The notes beneath the pieces are model-generated. The model saw only the letters and a program-made list of their open reading frames with translations, was not told the origin of the DNA and made no database searches. The translations under genes and the position numbers were made by a program. From Pedococcus sp. 5OH_020 (lineage in GTDB: Bacteria; Actinomycetota; Actinomycetes; Actinomycetales; Dermatophilaceae): a DNA stretch of 64,000 nucleotides. The DNA lies in contig NZ_JAPYZV010000003.1 of NCBI RefSeq assembly GCF_027812955.1, forward strand, positions 248,001 through 312,000, in the 5' to 3' direction. Below, piece after piece: positions 8,363 to 17,299 of the stretch. Each line of letters begins with the position of its first letter. The stretch's first letter is position 1.

Positions 8363-10072
8363 TCAGAAGAGCGAGTAGCGCTGGGCGAGGGGCAGCTCAG
8401 CGACCGGTGCCGGGACGACGCGCTCGCCTTCGATGTCGATCTCGAAGGACTCGGGGTCGACCTCGATCCGCGGCGTGGCGTCGTTGTTCACCATCTGCGC
8501 TTTCCCGACGTCCCGGGTCGGCCGGACGGCGACCAGGTCTCGGCGCAGTCCGAGCCGCTCGGCGAGGCCGTCCTCGAGGGCTGCAGGCGCGACGAAGGCC
8601 ACCGCGTGGTCGCCTCCCGCCAGCCCTTCTCCCACCAGGGCGGGACGCATCAGGACGGGCTGCGGGGTCGGGATCGACGCGTTCGGGTCCCCGAGCGCGG
8701 CATACACGATCGCGCCCGCCTTGATGACGAGGTCGGGGCGCCACCCGAAGAGCTTCGGGTCCCACAGCACCAGGTCGGCGAGCTTTCCGCCCTCCACCGA
8801 CCCGACCTCGTGGTCGATGCCGTGCGCGACCGCCGGGTTGATCGTGTACTTCGCGATGTAGCGCCGTGCCCGCTCGTTGTCCGCCGGACCGTTCCCGCCG
8901 AGCGGTCCGTACCGCGCCTTCATGACATGCGCCACCTGCCACGTCCGAGTCACCACCTCGCCGATCCGCCCCATGGCCTGGGCGTCCGAGCTCGTCATGG
9001 ACAGCGCACCGAGGTCGTGCAGCAGGTCTTCGGCGGCGATGGTCGTGGCCCGGATCCGCGACTCGGCGAAGGCCAGGTCCTCGGGGACGGCGGGGTTGAG
9101 GTGGTGGCAGACCATGAGCATGTCCAGGTGCTCGGCGACCGTGTTGACCGTGTGAGGCAGTGTCGGGTTGGTGGAGCCCGGTAGGACGTTGGCATGGCTG
9201 GCGATCGTGATGATGTCGGGTGCGTGCCCACCGCCCGCCCCTTCCGTGTGGAACGCGTGGATGCTCCGACCGGCGATCGCGCGCAGGGTCGACTCGACGT
9301 AGCCGGCCTCGTTGAGGCTGTCGCTGTGCAGCGTCACCTGCAGGCCCAGCTCGTCGGCCGCACGCAGCGCGGCGTCGATGGCAGCGGGGGTGCTGCCCCA
9401 GTCCTCGTGCACCTTGTATGCCGCGGCGCCCGCGAGCGCCTGCTCGCGCAGAGCCGCGGCGCTGACGGTGTTCCCCTTGCCCATGAGCAGCACGTTCACC
9501 GGCAGGTGGTCCAGGCCTCGCAGCACCGACTGGAGGTGCCACGGACCCGGAGTGACGGTGGTGGCCTTCGACCCCTCGCTGGGTCCGGTACCGCCGCCCC
9601 CGAGAGTGGTCACGCCAGCGGCCAGCGCCTCGTGCACCTGGCTGGTCGAGAGGAAGTGGACGTGCAGGTCCACCGCGCCGGCGGTAAGGATGCGGCCCTC
9701 GCCCGAGATGACGTCCGTGCCCGGTCCGATCTCGAGGTCGGGATGGACGCCGTCGGCGATGTCGGGGTTGCCGCTGCGGCCCAGAGCCACGATCCGCCCC
9801 CGACGGATGCCGACGTCTGCGCGGACGACGCCCCAGTGGTCGAGGACGACCGCGTTGGTGATGACCGTGTCCAGGGCGCCGTCGGCGTTGGTGCGCACGC
9901 CCTGGGCCATCGACTCGCGGATCGACTTCCCGCCTCCGAACACTGCTTCCTCGCCGCCAAAGGTCAGGTCGTCCTCCACCTCGACCCAGAGGTCGGTGTC
10001 GCCGAGCCGGACCTGGTCTCCGGTCGTCGGTCCGTACAGCGCGGCGTACCGCTCCCGGTCGAGCTCAGCCAT
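8363..10072 (-). CDS. ureC: urease alpha (catalytic) subunit UreC
   Basis: This is the nickel-containing subunit that hydrolyses urea to ammonia and carbamate. The 569-residue product has full family length. Visible active-site parts are DLHVHFLS (two nickel-binding histidines), the carbamylated lysine in [26 protein letters not shown], and the mobile-flap cysteine in MVCHHLNP. No key residue is missing, so an active enzyme is expected once nickel is loaded. The ATG at 10072 follows GGAGG by 9 bases and overlaps the ureB stop by 8 bases. Confidence 0.98.
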   Translation of the reverse strand: MAELDRERYAALYGPTTGDQVRLGDTDLWVEVEDDLTFGGEEAVFGGGKSIRESMAQGVRTNADGALDTVITNAVVLDHWGVVRADVGIRRGRIVALGRSGNPDIADGVHPDLEIGPGTDVISGEGRILTAGAVDLHVHFLSTSQVHEALAAGVTTLGGGGTGPSEGSKATTVTPGPWHLQSVLRGLDHLPVNVLLMGKGNTVSAAALREQALAGAAAYKVHEDWGSTPAAIDAALRAADELGLQVTLHSDSLNEAGYVESTLRAIAGRSIHAFHTEGAGGGHAPDIITIASHANVLPGSTNPTLPHTVNTVAEHLDMLMVCHHLNPAVPEDLAFAESRIRATTIAAEDLLHDLGALSMTSSDAQAMGRIGEVVTRTWQVAHVMKARYGPLGGNGPADNERARRYIAKYTINPAVAHGIDHEVGSVEGGKLADLVLWDPKLFGWRPDLVIKAGAIVYAALGDPNASIPTPQPVLMRPALVGEGLAGGDHAVAFVAPAALEDGLAERLGLRRDLVAVRPTRDVGKAQMVNNDATPRIEVDPESFEIDIEGERVVPAPVAELPLAQRYSLF

Positions 10073-10415
10073 CGAGAGAACCCTCCTTGCCGCGGTCTCC
10101 GAGCTGGAGCCCCGGGACGCGTCGCCGGCCCCTCAGCGCCACGGCGGCCACCTCACGGCTGACGCCTGGCTCGAAGCGCAGCGACGTCCCGCTCGGGATG
10201 TCCAGGCGGAACCCGTGCGCCGCAGCGCGGTCGAACTCCAGAGCCGGGTTGCTGTCCGGCAGATGCAGGTGCGAGCCGATCTGCACGGGGCGGTCACCGC
10301 CGTTGAGGATGATGAGGTTGAGCCGCTCGTCGGCGCCACGGTCGGCGTTGATGGTGACGGTTCCGGGCCTCACGCGGACCGCGCCTGGTCCCGAGGTAGT
10401 GCTGCTCATCGACAT
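10065..10415 (-). CDS. ureB: urease beta subunit UreB
   Basis: This is a small structural subunit of the (UreABC)3 urease. The 116-residue product contains the typical [20 protein letters not shown] and RFEPG stretches. Two start codons lie six bases apart (10415 and 10409); both have an AGGAG or GGAG element at workable spacing. The gene sits 22 bp after ureA and overlaps ureC. Confidence 0.96.
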   Translation of the reverse strand: MSMSSTTSGPGAVRVRPGTVTINADRGADERLNLIILNGGDRPVQIGSHLHLPDSNPALEFDRAAAHGFRLDIPSGTSLRFEPGVSREVAAVALRGRRRVPGLQLGDRGKEGSLDG

Positions 10416-10437
10416 CTCCTGCTCCCCGACATCGTGT

Positions 10438-10740
10438 TCAGGCGATCGGGTGGTGGAGCGTCACGAGCTTGCGACCGTCCGGGAAGGTGGCCTCGACCTG
10501 AACGTCCGGAAGCATCTCCGGCACGCCGTCCATCACCTGGTCACGGCTCAGCACGCTGCGACCCTCCTCCATCAGATCCGCCACGAGGGCACCCTCCCGC
10601 GCGCGCTCGATGACCCACGTGGACAGCAGCGCAACGGTCTCCGGATGGTTGAGCCGGACGCCACGGGACAGCCGGTCCCGAGCGACCATGCCCGCCACGG
10701 ACAGGAGCAGCTTCTCGGTGTCCGCGGGGGACAGGTGCAT
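10438..10740 (-). CDS. ureA: urease gamma subunit UreA
   Basis: This is the first gene of the urease operon. The 100-residue product matches UreA throughout ([25 protein letters not shown]-like [29 protein letters not shown]). The ATG follows GAGGAGG at a spacing of about 5. A GlnR-like box lies 50-76 bp upstream, which suggests nitrogen control of the whole ureABCFGD unit. Confidence 0.97.
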   Translation of the reverse strand: MHLSPADTEKLLLSVAGMVARDRLSRGVRLNHPETVALLSTWVIERAREGALVADLMEEGRSVLSRDQVMDGVPEMLPDVQVEATFPDGRKLVTLHHPIA

Positions 10741-10789
10741 CGGGGCCTCCTCGGACCGGGCGCAGGGGCGCCCAGTAGACCAAGGCAGT

Positions 10790-10816
10790 GTTTCGCGAGC
10801 GTTTCATCTCCGCTAC
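10790..10816 (-). promoter_or_regulatory. candidate GlnR-type nitrogen-control box upstream of ureA
   Basis: Read toward ureA, the site is GTAGC, six bases, GAAAC, six bases, GAAAC. Streptomyces-type GlnR boxes are described as gTnAC-n6-GaAAC repeats. The spacing is exact and the GAAAC half-sites are perfect; the first half-site differs at one base. The location 50-76 bp before ureA fits a regulator of urease. It is inferred from motif only. Confidence 0.5.
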
Positions 10817-10924
10817 CCCCGCCAGACGGCATTCCCAACGGCGCGCTCAGGCGACGCCGCCGGCGTGGCGTCGGCACCGGAACGGTGCCGTCCAAGCGCG
10901 TGGCCAACCTAGGGGCTGGTTGGC

Positions 10925-10930
10925 TACCGT
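10925..10930 (+). promoter_or_regulatory. -10 box TACCGT for a leaderless transcript
   Basis: TACCGT fits the actinobacterial TAnnnT -10 pattern and lies 6 bases before the ATG at 10937, which has no ribosome-binding site. This is the usual layout of a leaderless mRNA starting at or next to the start codon. Confidence 0.5.
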
Positions 10931-10936
10931 CGACCC

Positions 10937-11236
10937 ATGGATCGGCCAGCCCTCGATGACGCCTTGCGCGACCAGGAAGCCGTGCTGCGCGCCTTCGTCC
11001 GCCCGGACGGAAGCCTCAGCGCCATCCCGACGAGGATCCGCAAACGGCTCGTGGTCCTCAACCTCATCGCGCAGCGCTTCGAGATCGGTCGCACCTACGA
11101 GGAGACCGAGGTCAACAACACGCTCCGCGCATTCCACGACGACGTCGCCGCACTGCGCCGGTACCTCGTTGAGGAGGGGTTCCTCGACCGCCGCCACGGC
11201 GTGTACTGGCGTTCCGGAGGCACCGTCGATGCCTGA
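10937..11236 (+). CDS. DUF2087 domain protein
   Basis: A 99-residue protein covering a DUF2087 domain, a winged-helix-like fold often found attached to ArsR or MerR regulators. Visible conserved parts are IPTRIRKRLVVLNLIAQRFEIGRTYEETEVN and LRRYLVEEGFLDRRHGVYWR, with the family's F..G..Y.E.EVN pattern. Here it stands alone with no other domain. It is probably a small DNA- or RNA-binding regulator; the target is unknown. It diverges from the urease operon. Confidence 0.75.
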   Translation: MDRPALDDALRDQEAVLRAFVRPDGSLSAIPTRIRKRLVVLNLIAQRFEIGRTYEETEVNNTLRAFHDDVAALRRYLVEEGFLDRRHGVYWRSGGTVDA

Positions 11237-11286
11237 GCTCGCGGACTCGAGGACGAGTAGCTCTTGGCCGGTCGCTGCGGTACCGG

Positions 11287-11484
11287 TCAGAACACGACCA
11301 CGGCGAGGAACACCGTCGTGATCACCACGGCGACGAGACACCCGTAGCCTGCGGGTGATGCTGCCGACTTCCCAGCGCCGAACCGGTACACCGCGGCGAA
11401 TGCCAAGACCAGGGCGATGACCCACCACCACCGCGCCAGCAGCGCACCAGCGCCGGCCCCTGCACCAGTAGCCGCAAGGTCCAC
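11287..11484 (-). CDS. small two-helix membrane protein, function unknown
   Basis: The start is taken at the GTG at 11484, which follows a purine-rich AGAGGTGGGAAG stretch. The 65-residue product has two strongly hydrophobic helices, WWWVIALVLAFAAVYRF and GCLVAVVITTVFLAVVVF, joined by a short polar loop. I do not recognise a family. An open frame continues upstream to 11769, but that part is encoded by a 17-bp repeat and has no gene-like character. Confidence 0.5.
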   Translation of the reverse strand: MDLAATGAGAGAGALLARWWWVIALVLAFAAVYRFGAGKSAASPAGYGCLVAVVITTVFLAVVVF

Positions 11485-11566
11485 GCTTCCCACCTCTCCC
11501 CAGACCGTCTCTTCGGGCGTTCCCGAGGATGGCACAGTGGCGGACTGGCGGGCGGCCGAACGCCCA

Positions 11567-11651
11567 GTCGACGCGGAGCGGGCGTCGACGCGGAGCGGGC
11601 GTCGACGCGGAGCGGGCGTCGGCGCGGAGCGGGCGTCGGCGCGCGGCGGGC
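11567..11651. repeat. five tandem copies of a 17-bp GC-rich repeat
   Basis: The units are gtcgacgcggagcgggc at 11567-11583, 11584-11600 and 11601-11617 (identical), then gtcggcgcggagcgggc (11618-11634) and a variant (11635-11651). The period is not a multiple of three, so the array is unlikely to be coding. It lies in the 300-bp gap between the small membrane gene and the DUF222/HNH gene; nothing else is seen there. Confidence 0.9.
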
Positions 11652-11786
11652 GTGGGGCGACGTAGTCTGCCGCCACGGCAGGAGCGACGTGCGACACGAC
11701 GGCCGAACGCCGGCCGGGCCCACGAGCCGGGGGCAGCCCAACACCGGCCCTCGAGCGGGGCCAGCTCATACGGTGCGTGTCGCTGT

Positions 11787-13085
11787 TTAGGTGCGTCTGC
11801 TGTAGCTGACGGTCTTGGTGCCGCGTTCGTCGAGCGCGACGCGATGGTGGTAGCCACGGTCGTGGATGCGCCGGTGGTGATGGCCGCAGAGCGGAATGGC
11901 GTTGTCGAGGTCAGTGCCTCCGCCCTCGGACCAGGATGCGTGGTGGTGCAGCTCCGACCAGGCGTAAGGGCGGTCGCATCCGGAGGCGGCGCAGGTGTCG
12001 TAGGCCGTGGCCAGGGCGACGCGCTGCGCTTCGGTGAAGAAGCGCTCTGCGCGGCCGAGGTCCAGGGGCAGCGACCGGCGGCCGAGGACAGCAGGCAGGA
12101 GTCCCGCGTTGCAGGCCAGGCGGCGGGCGGTACCGGCCGACACGTCTTGACCCGTGTCGAGATGGGCGGCTCCCAGCTGCTCCCTGAGACGGTCGTGCTC
12201 GACGGTGACCACCACTGTGGCGGCCACCTTGCCGGAGAGCCGGTCGGTAGGCAGGTGCTCGAGCAGGTCCACGAAAGCCTGGCCGTACCGCTGAGCCCAG
12301 TGCACCTCGGCGAAGGCTGCTCGCTGGGTCGCGGCTGTCGTGGCGCCGGCGGCAGCCGCTCGGTCGGCGAACCGCCGGGGCGACGCCATCTGCTGGACGG
12401 TCTTGCGGAGGATGGCCGCGGCGAGGGTGGGCACGGTGAAGTGCCCCGTGGTCGTGCCGTCAGGGTGGTCGTGCATCGTGAGCCGGGTCCTGCTCCATGC
12501 AGCCTCGTCCTGGGACCGCAATACGGAGTCCTCGTGAGCGTCGACAGCTGCCGTGGATCGCTGGGCGACGGACAGCGCCCGGCGCGCTGACTTGCGAAGG
12601 GTGCCGGGGTCGACGAGCTTCGCCCGAGCCACCAAGGCGGCCTCGATCGCCCTCGTCTCGTCCGGGGAGAGGCCCGCGGGGAGCTGCTTCGTAGCAGCAG
12701 CGATCACGGCCGCGTGCTCGGTCGAGACGTCGCCTGCCGCCAGCGCAGACCGCGTCGCGGGCAGGTCCTCCTCCAGTGCAGTCGCCAACCGAACGTCCGC
12801 CGCTGCCGCGGATCCGTCGGCGCGGGTGTGTGCCGCGAGCCACGCGCCCGTGCCCGTCATGCCCGAGTCGCCCGCTACATCGATCTCGTCGGCAGCCGCC
12901 ACGACCGACAGGCGGAGCCCCTGAAGCCGCCTGATGGCCCTGTCCACCTCCGCGATAGCGCGGCCCACGGAGGTCGACCCTCGGCCGCCGCGACCATCGC
13001 CCATCCTGTCGAGGACGCCGTGGAGGAGGCGCACTCCATCGAGCACCGCCAACGGCGGTGTTGCGACAAGAACAGCGGCGGTCAT
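11787..13085 (-). CDS. DUF222 and HNH endonuclease-signature protein (13E12-repeat family)
   Basis: A 432-residue protein with an N-terminal DUF222 region (IAEVDRAIRRLQGLRLSVVAAADE, AAHTRADGSAAAADVRLA) and a C-terminal HNH nuclease fold: the zinc-site CAASGCDRPYAWSELHHHASWSEGG, NAIPLCGHHHRRIHD. The family is abundant in actinobacteria (13E12 repeat proteins of mycobacteria). The actual substrate is not known. The ATG at 13085 is preferred because the earlier ATG at 13106 lies inside a perfect LexA box. That box implies induction by DNA damage, as reported for several mycobacterial members. Confidence 0.85.
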   Translation of the reverse strand: MTAAVLVATPPLAVLDGVRLLHGVLDRMGDGRGGRGSTSVGRAIAEVDRAIRRLQGLRLSVVAAADEIDVAGDSGMTGTGAWLAAHTRADGSAAAADVRLATALEEDLPATRSALAAGDVSTEHAAVIAAATKQLPAGLSPDETRAIEAALVARAKLVDPGTLRKSARRALSVAQRSTAAVDAHEDSVLRSQDEAAWSRTRLTMHDHPDGTTTGHFTVPTLAAAILRKTVQQMASPRRFADRAAAAGATTAATQRAAFAEVHWAQRYGQAFVDLLEHLPTDRLSGKVAATVVVTVEHDRLREQLGAAHLDTGQDVSAGTARRLACNAGLLPAVLGRRSLPLDLGRAERFFTEAQRVALATAYDTCAASGCDRPYAWSELHHHASWSEGGGTDLDNAIPLCGHHHRRIHDRGYHHRVALDERGTKTVSYSRRT

Positions 13086-13097
13086 AGCTCCAGGGTA

Positions 13098-13115
13098 TTC
13101 GAACATACGTTCGAA
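13098..13115 (-). promoter_or_regulatory. LexA (SOS) box before the DUF222/HNH gene
   Basis: TTCGAACATACGTTCGAA contains TCGAAC-n4-GTTCGA, the actinobacterial SOS-box consensus, with both half-sites perfect. It lies 13-30 bp upstream of the chosen start codon, where LexA binding would block transcription. Confidence 0.85.
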
Positions 13116-13227
13116 GTCAACGGCTCGTTGGTCCAGGGTGGCCCCACACCGTCACATGCCATGCCCACCCTGGCCGCTGGCTTCGCCGGGTGGACGCGCG
13201 CCCCGCGCCGCCGTCGGGGCGGGCCAC

Positions 13228-13233
13228 TAGGCT
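13228..13233 (+). promoter_or_regulatory. -10 box TAGGCT for the nuo operon (leaderless)
   Basis: TAGGCT fits TAnnnT and lies 7 bases before the GTG of nuoA, which lacks a ribosome-binding site. The layout predicts a leaderless transcript for the ten-gene operon. Confidence 0.5.
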
Positions 13234-13240
13234 GCCAACC

Positions 13241-13600
13241 GTGCCGCCCTACGTCGTCATCGCAGCAGTGGTCCTCGTCGGCCTCCTGTTGTTCGTGGCT
13301 GCCATGGGAGCGCGCAGGCTCCTCGCGCCGCGCGCTCCGACGCGCGCGAAGCTCACGACATACGAGTCCGGAGTCGACCCGGTCGGCAGCGGCTGGGCCC
13401 AGACGCAGATCCGCTACTTCGTGTATGCCTTCCTCTACGTGATCTTCGCCGTGGATGCCGTCTACCTCTTCCCCTGGGCCCTGGTCCTGCGGACGTCCGG
13501 GCTCGGACGTGCTTCCCTGGTCGAGATGGCTCTCTTCATCGGTGTGCTGGTCGTCGGGCTGGTCCATGCGGCGCGCCGTGGCCTGCTGAGGTGGCTCTGA
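13241..13600 (+). CDS. nuoA: complex I subunit A (NuoA)
   Basis: NuoA is a three-helix membrane subunit at the base of complex I. The 119-residue product has the conserved [43 protein letters not shown] block. The GTG at 13241 is chosen because of the TAnnnT box 7 bases upstream; an in-frame GTG at 13190 would add 17 unconserved residues. It overlaps nuoB by one base (TGATG) and opens the compact nuo operon. Confidence 0.93.
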   Translation: MPPYVVIAAVVLVGLLLFVAAMGARRLLAPRAPTRAKLTTYESGVDPVGSGWAQTQIRYFVYAFLYVIFAVDAVYLFPWALVLRTSGLGRASLVEMALFIGVLVVGLVHAARRGLLRWL

Positions 13601-14193
13601 TGGCGCCCGTGCAGCTTCCGATGCCCCGGCTCGGGCCCGCGCACGACGTCGCACCGCAGCCCATCAAGGTCGTCCTGAACTGGGGTCGCCGGTACTCCTT
13701 GTGGGTGTTCAACTTCGGGCTGGCCTGCTGCGCCATCGAGTTCATCGCCGCCTCGATGGCGCGTCACGACTTCATTCGGCTCGGCGTGATCCCCTTCGCG
13801 CCGGGGCCGCGTCAGGCCGACCTGATGGTCGTCTCCGGCACCGTGACGGACAAGATGGCCCCCGCCGTGCGACGCCTGTACGACCAGATGCCCGAGCCGA
13901 AGTACGTCATCTCGTTCGGCGCCTGCTCCAACTCCGGTGGGCCGTACTGGGACTCCTACTGCGTCACCAAGGGCGTGGACACGATCGTCCCTGTGGACGT
14001 GTACGTGCCCGGGTGCCCCCCGCGCCCGGAGGCGCTTCTCCAGGGGATCCTGAAGCTCCAGGAGAAGATCGCCGCTGAGTCGTTGACCACCAAGGGAGTT
14101 CGCGCCAAGTATGCCGCGCACCGCACCGCCTCGGCAGCGGAGGTCAGCCGTCCCCTGGTGCCTCCGCCGACGCGCGGAGGGGGGACGCCGTGA
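13600..14193 (+). CDS. nuoB: complex I subunit B (NuoB), N2 cluster subunit
   Basis: NuoB carries the last [4Fe-4S] cluster (N2), which passes electrons to quinone. The 197-residue product shows the tandem-cysteine motif [23 protein letters not shown] and [11 protein letters not shown], so all four ligands are present. The ATG at 13600 overlaps the nuoA stop and follows GAGGTGG; a GTG at 13591 is an alternative. In complete complex I this subunit docks on NuoD, which is missing from this operon. Confidence 0.95.
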   Translation: MAPVQLPMPRLGPAHDVAPQPIKVVLNWGRRYSLWVFNFGLACCAIEFIAASMARHDFIRLGVIPFAPGPRQADLMVVSGTVTDKMAPAVRRLYDQMPEPKYVISFGACSNSGGPYWDSYCVTKGVDTIVPVDVYVPGCPPRPEALLQGILKLQEKIAAESLTTKGVRAKYAAHRTASAAEVSRPLVPPPTRGGGTP

Positions 14194-14708
14194 CGCTCGA
14201 GCGCCGGCAGGTGCCGGCCGAGGCTTGGCCGGAGGTCGTCGCGGCGGCCCGCGCGAGCGGGTACCGGTTCTTCGACTGGCTGACCGCTGTGGACCAGAGC
14301 GACGACTCGGAGGAGCCCGGTCTGGACGTGGTGTGCCACCTCCTGGACACCTCGAGGCCAGGGTCCCTGCGGCGGCTCATGCTGGTGACCCGCGTGCCGG
14401 AAGGCCAGCCGCTGGCCAGCATCACCACGCTCTTTCGCGGCGCCGCCTGGCACGAGCGCGAGACGCACGAGATGTTCGGGCTCCACTTCGACGGGTTCGA
14501 TGACGGGACCGAGCTCGGGCTCCGCCCACTCCTGCTCCCGGACGGCTTCGAAGGCACCCCCTTGCGCAAGTCCTTCGTCCTGGCAGCCCGCGCCTCGAAG
14601 CCCTGGCCTGGAGCCAAGGAGCCGGGGGAGAGCGAGCACGCCAGACCCACAGGTCGCCGCCGCGTCTCGGCACCCGGAGTCCCCGACCCGCAGTGGGGGC
14701 CGCGGTGA
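14190..14708 (+). CDS. nuoC: complex I subunit C (NuoC, 30 kDa)
   Basis: NuoC is a peripheral-arm subunit without cofactor. The 172-residue product carries the 30-kDa signature [17 protein letters not shown] at about residues 91-107 and the [18 protein letters not shown] end. It has no 49-kDa (NuoD) extension: after residue 130 only a polar tail follows. The GTG overlaps the nuoB stop by four bases, and its own stop overlaps the nuoH start, leaving no room for nuoD. Confidence 0.93.
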   Translation: MTLERRQVPAEAWPEVVAAARASGYRFFDWLTAVDQSDDSEEPGLDVVCHLLDTSRPGSLRRLMLVTRVPEGQPLASITTLFRGAAWHERETHEMFGLHFDGFDDGTELGLRPLLLPDGFEGTPLRKSFVLAARASKPWPGAKEPGESEHARPTGRRRVSAPGVPDPQWGPR

Positions 14709-15664
14709 GCCAGCCCATCGAGGTGACCCTTCGCGCGCTGGCCGTCCTCGTCGCCTTCCTCGTCCTGCCGCTGCTGGTCGGCCAGACGGAGCACAAGGTG
14801 ATGGCCCACATGCAGGGCCGCTTGGGGCCCATGTATGCCGGCGGCTTCCACGGGTGGGCGCAGCTCGTGGCCGACGGGGTCAAGTTCGTGCAGAAGGAGG
14901 ACATCACCCCGGCCGCGGCGGACCGTTGGGTGTTCCGGGTGGCCCCGGCCGTCGCCCTGGTGCCGTATCTCGTTGCCCTGGCGGCCATCCCGCTCTCCCC
15001 GCACCTGGTGGCGGCCGCCGCGCCCGGCTCGGCGGTCTTCGTCCTGGCCGTCACCGCCGTGGGCATCCTCGGCACGCTCATGGCGGGCTGGGCCAGCGCG
15101 AACAAGTACTCCCTGCTCGGGGCGATGCGCGCCGCCGCGCAGCTACTGTCCTACGAGCTTCCGATGGTGCTCGCCGTCGCCTCCGTCTGCCTGGCTGCAG
15201 GCTCCCTGTCGCTGACCGGCATCGCGGGGGCCTGGAGTCCATGGTGGCTGCTGTGGCAGCTTCCCGGGGCAGTGGTCTTCCTCGTGTCCGCGGTGGCGGA
15301 GCTGCAACGGCCGCCCTTCGACATGCCGGTCGCCGACTCCGAGATCGTGTTCGGTGCCTACACCGAGTACACCGGGCTGCGCTTCGCCTTCTTCCTGCTC
15401 AGCGAGTACGCCGGCATCGTCGTCATGTCGCTGCTCTTCGCCGTGCTGTACCTGGGTGGCTGGCACGGAGCGTTCTCGGACGTGCTCGGGTGGCTGTGGA
15501 CGCTACTGAAGGGCTTCGCGGTCGCGGTCCTCGTCATCTGGCTACGGGTCGCCTGGCCGCGCCTGCGCGAGGACCAGCTGCAGCGGCTCGCCTGGCTCGT
15601 CCTCGTTCCGCTTGCCCTGGGGCAGCTCGCCCTGACGGGGCTCTGGGTGGTGACGACGGCGTGA
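14705..15664 (+). CDS. nuoH: complex I subunit H (NuoH)
   Basis: NuoH is the membrane subunit that forms much of the quinone chamber. The 319-residue product has the typical [67 protein letters not shown] stretches and about eight helices. Conserved acidic loop residues are present. The GTG overlaps the nuoC stop as GTGA. Confidence 0.96.
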   Translation: MSQPIEVTLRALAVLVAFLVLPLLVGQTEHKVMAHMQGRLGPMYAGGFHGWAQLVADGVKFVQKEDITPAAADRWVFRVAPAVALVPYLVALAAIPLSPHLVAAAAPGSAVFVLAVTAVGILGTLMAGWASANKYSLLGAMRAAAQLLSYELPMVLAVASVCLAAGSLSLTGIAGAWSPWWLLWQLPGAVVFLVSAVAELQRPPFDMPVADSEIVFGAYTEYTGLRFAFFLLSEYAGIVVMSLLFAVLYLGGWHGAFSDVLGWLWTLLKGFAVAVLVIWLRVAWPRLREDQLQRLAWLVLVPLALGQLALTGLWVVTTA

Positions 15665-16374
15665 CCCAAGCCTCGAGGCCCAGCTCGCGCGGCGCCGTAC
15701 CGGGAATCCTCAAAGGTCTTGCCACGACGGCGAAGACGCTGGTGAGGCCGACCCACACGGCCGAATATCCGGACGTCCCACCGCACCTGCCGCCGCGAAG
15801 CCGAGGCGTCATCGCCCTGCTGGAGGAGAACTGCACCTCGTGCATGCTGTGCGCTCGCGAGTGCCCGGACTGGTGCATCTACATCGACTCGCACAAGGAG
15901 ACGATCCCCGCGGCGGCACCGGGCGGACGGGAGCGGCAGCGCAACGTTCTCGACCGGTTCGCGATCGACTTCAGCCTCTGCATGTACTGCGGCATCTGTA
16001 TCGAGGTCTGCCCGTTCGACGCGCTGCACTGGAGCCCCGAGTTCGAGTACTCGGAGCTGGACATCCGGGACCTGCTCCACGAGAAGGGCCGACTGGGCCA
16101 GTGGATGCCCACCGTCCCGCCACCCCCAGCCCTGGACGAGCGCTCCGCCGATCCTGCCGAGATCGCGGCGACCACCAGACCTGCAAGGGGTGCTTCGAAG
16201 CTGGTGACGGGCGAACGGGCAACCGCTGGCGCGCGGGCGGAGCGCGCGCGCCCGACACGGTCGGTGGGCGACGACTCGCCCTCGGGGGCCGCCGGCGCCA
16301 CCCCCGGCGAGGCGGCCGCAGCCGAGGCGCAGGCGCGTCCGACGCCCCCTCCCGAGGGGGAGGACCAGAAGTGA
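15661..16374 (+). CDS. nuoI: complex I subunit I (NuoI), two [4Fe-4S] clusters
   Basis: NuoI is the ferredoxin-like subunit that carries clusters N6a and N6b and connects the electron-input side to NuoB. Both motifs are intact: [15 protein letters not shown] and [13 protein letters not shown] (each CxxCxxCxxxCP). The product has 237 residues. The last roughly 80 form a low-complexity Ala/Pro/Glu/Arg tail beyond the usual fold. Without NuoEFG in the operon, this subunit is a plausible docking point for ferredoxin. Confidence 0.95.
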   Translation: MTQASRPSSRGAVPGILKGLATTAKTLVRPTHTAEYPDVPPHLPPRSRGVIALLEENCTSCMLCARECPDWCIYIDSHKETIPAAAPGGRERQRNVLDRFAIDFSLCMYCGICIEVCPFDALHWSPEFEYSELDIRDLLHEKGRLGQWMPTVPPPPALDERSADPAEIAATTRPARGASKLVTGERATAGARAERARPTRSVGDDSPSGAAGATPGEAAAAEAQARPTPPPEGEDQK

Positions 16375-17003
16375 CGGCGTTGGACGTGGCGTTCGCCGCG
16401 GCGGGTGTCGTGGCATCCGCGAGCGGGCTCCTCGCCGTCACGACGCGCCATGTGGTGCACGCGGCCCTCTGGCTCGTGGTGTGCCTCGGCTCGGTCGCCG
16501 GTTGCTATCTAGTGCTCGGTGCCGAGTTCGTCGCCCTGGTGCAGCTCTTGGTGTATGTCGGCGCCGTGGTCGTCCTCGTGCTCTTCGCCCTGATGCTGAC
16601 GCGGGCACCCATCGGCCCCAACCCGGACATCAGCACCAGTCCGCTGCACCGCGTCCTGGCCGCGTTCCTGGCCGCAGGCGTCACAACGCTCGTGGCTGCG
16701 GCGCTCCTGCCCTTGGCGGGGCCTGCCCGCCGCCGCGCCGGCACCGCCACCGGTGACCTGGCCTCCGCGCTCTTCGGCACCTGGGTCTGGCCGTTCGAGA
16801 TCCTCTCCGTGCTCCTGCTCCTCGCGCTCGTCGCGGCCCTGGCGGTGTCGCGGATGGCCGATCGTCAAGGGCCCGACGCTGCGCAGACACTGGCGGAGTC
16901 GGCGGGAGACCCAGTGGGGAAGCCGCTGGCGGAGATGGCGGGGAGGCCGACGGCTCAGTCGGCCGGGGAGCTGCCAGCTCAGCCGGCGGGGGAGCGGGCG
17001 TGA
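16371..17003 (+). CDS. nuoJ: complex I subunit J (NuoJ)
   Basis: A five-helix membrane subunit. The 210-residue product has the conserved [57 protein letters not shown] region, including the central pi-bulge helix area. The C-terminal 50 residues form a polar tail with SAGD/PAGE-like repeats. The GTG overlaps nuoI by four bases. Confidence 0.93.
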   Translation: MTALDVAFAAAGVVASASGLLAVTTRHVVHAALWLVVCLGSVAGCYLVLGAEFVALVQLLVYVGAVVVLVLFALMLTRAPIGPNPDISTSPLHRVLAAFLAAGVTTLVAAALLPLAGPARRRAGTATGDLASALFGTWVWPFEILSVLLLLALVAALAVSRMADRQGPDAAQTLAESAGDPVGKPLAEMAGRPTAQSAGELPAQPAGERA

Positions 17004-17299
17004 TCCATCTCGCCGGGCCCTACCTGCTCGCCGCGATCCTCGCCGGGCTGGGCACGTTCGGGATCCTCGCCCGGCGAAACGCCGTGCTGGTGCTCATCGG
17101 GGTGGAGCTGGTGCTCAACGCCGCCAACGTGCTCCTCGTGGCCGTCGGGGCCACCGCGGGGGACCGCTGGGCCGCGGGGAACGTCCTGACCCTCTTCGTC
17201 ATCACCATCGCAGCCGCGGAGGTCTGCGTGGCGCTCGCCGTCGTGCTCGCCGTCTTCCGCGGACGCGGTGACATCGACCTGAGCGAGCCCGGTCCATGA
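17000..17299 (+). CDS. nuoK: complex I subunit K (NuoK)
   Basis: A three-helix antiporter-linked subunit, 99 residues, full length. The conserved membrane glutamates are visible in LIGVELVLNAANVLL and AAAEVCVALAVVLAVFR. Start and stop overlap nuoJ and nuoL by four bases each. Confidence 0.95.
   Translation: MIHLAGPYLLAAILAGLGTFGILARRNAVLVLIGVELVLNAANVLLVAVGATAGDRWAAGNVLTLFVITIAAAEVCVALAVVLAVFRGRGDIDLSEPGP

Noticed and set aside
11567-11651. CRISPR-like array
   Set aside because: The 17-bp units are directly adjacent with no spacers and no cas genes are present in the window.
13104-13106. Start codon of the DUF222/HNH gene at 13106
   Set aside because: This ATG lies inside the LexA box; the ATG at 13085 leaves the operator upstream of the coding region.
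14190-14708. Possible NuoCD fusion that would explain the missing nuoD
   Set aside because: NuoC ends after 172 residues, right at the nuoH start, and no 49-kDa motif follows the 30-kDa signature.
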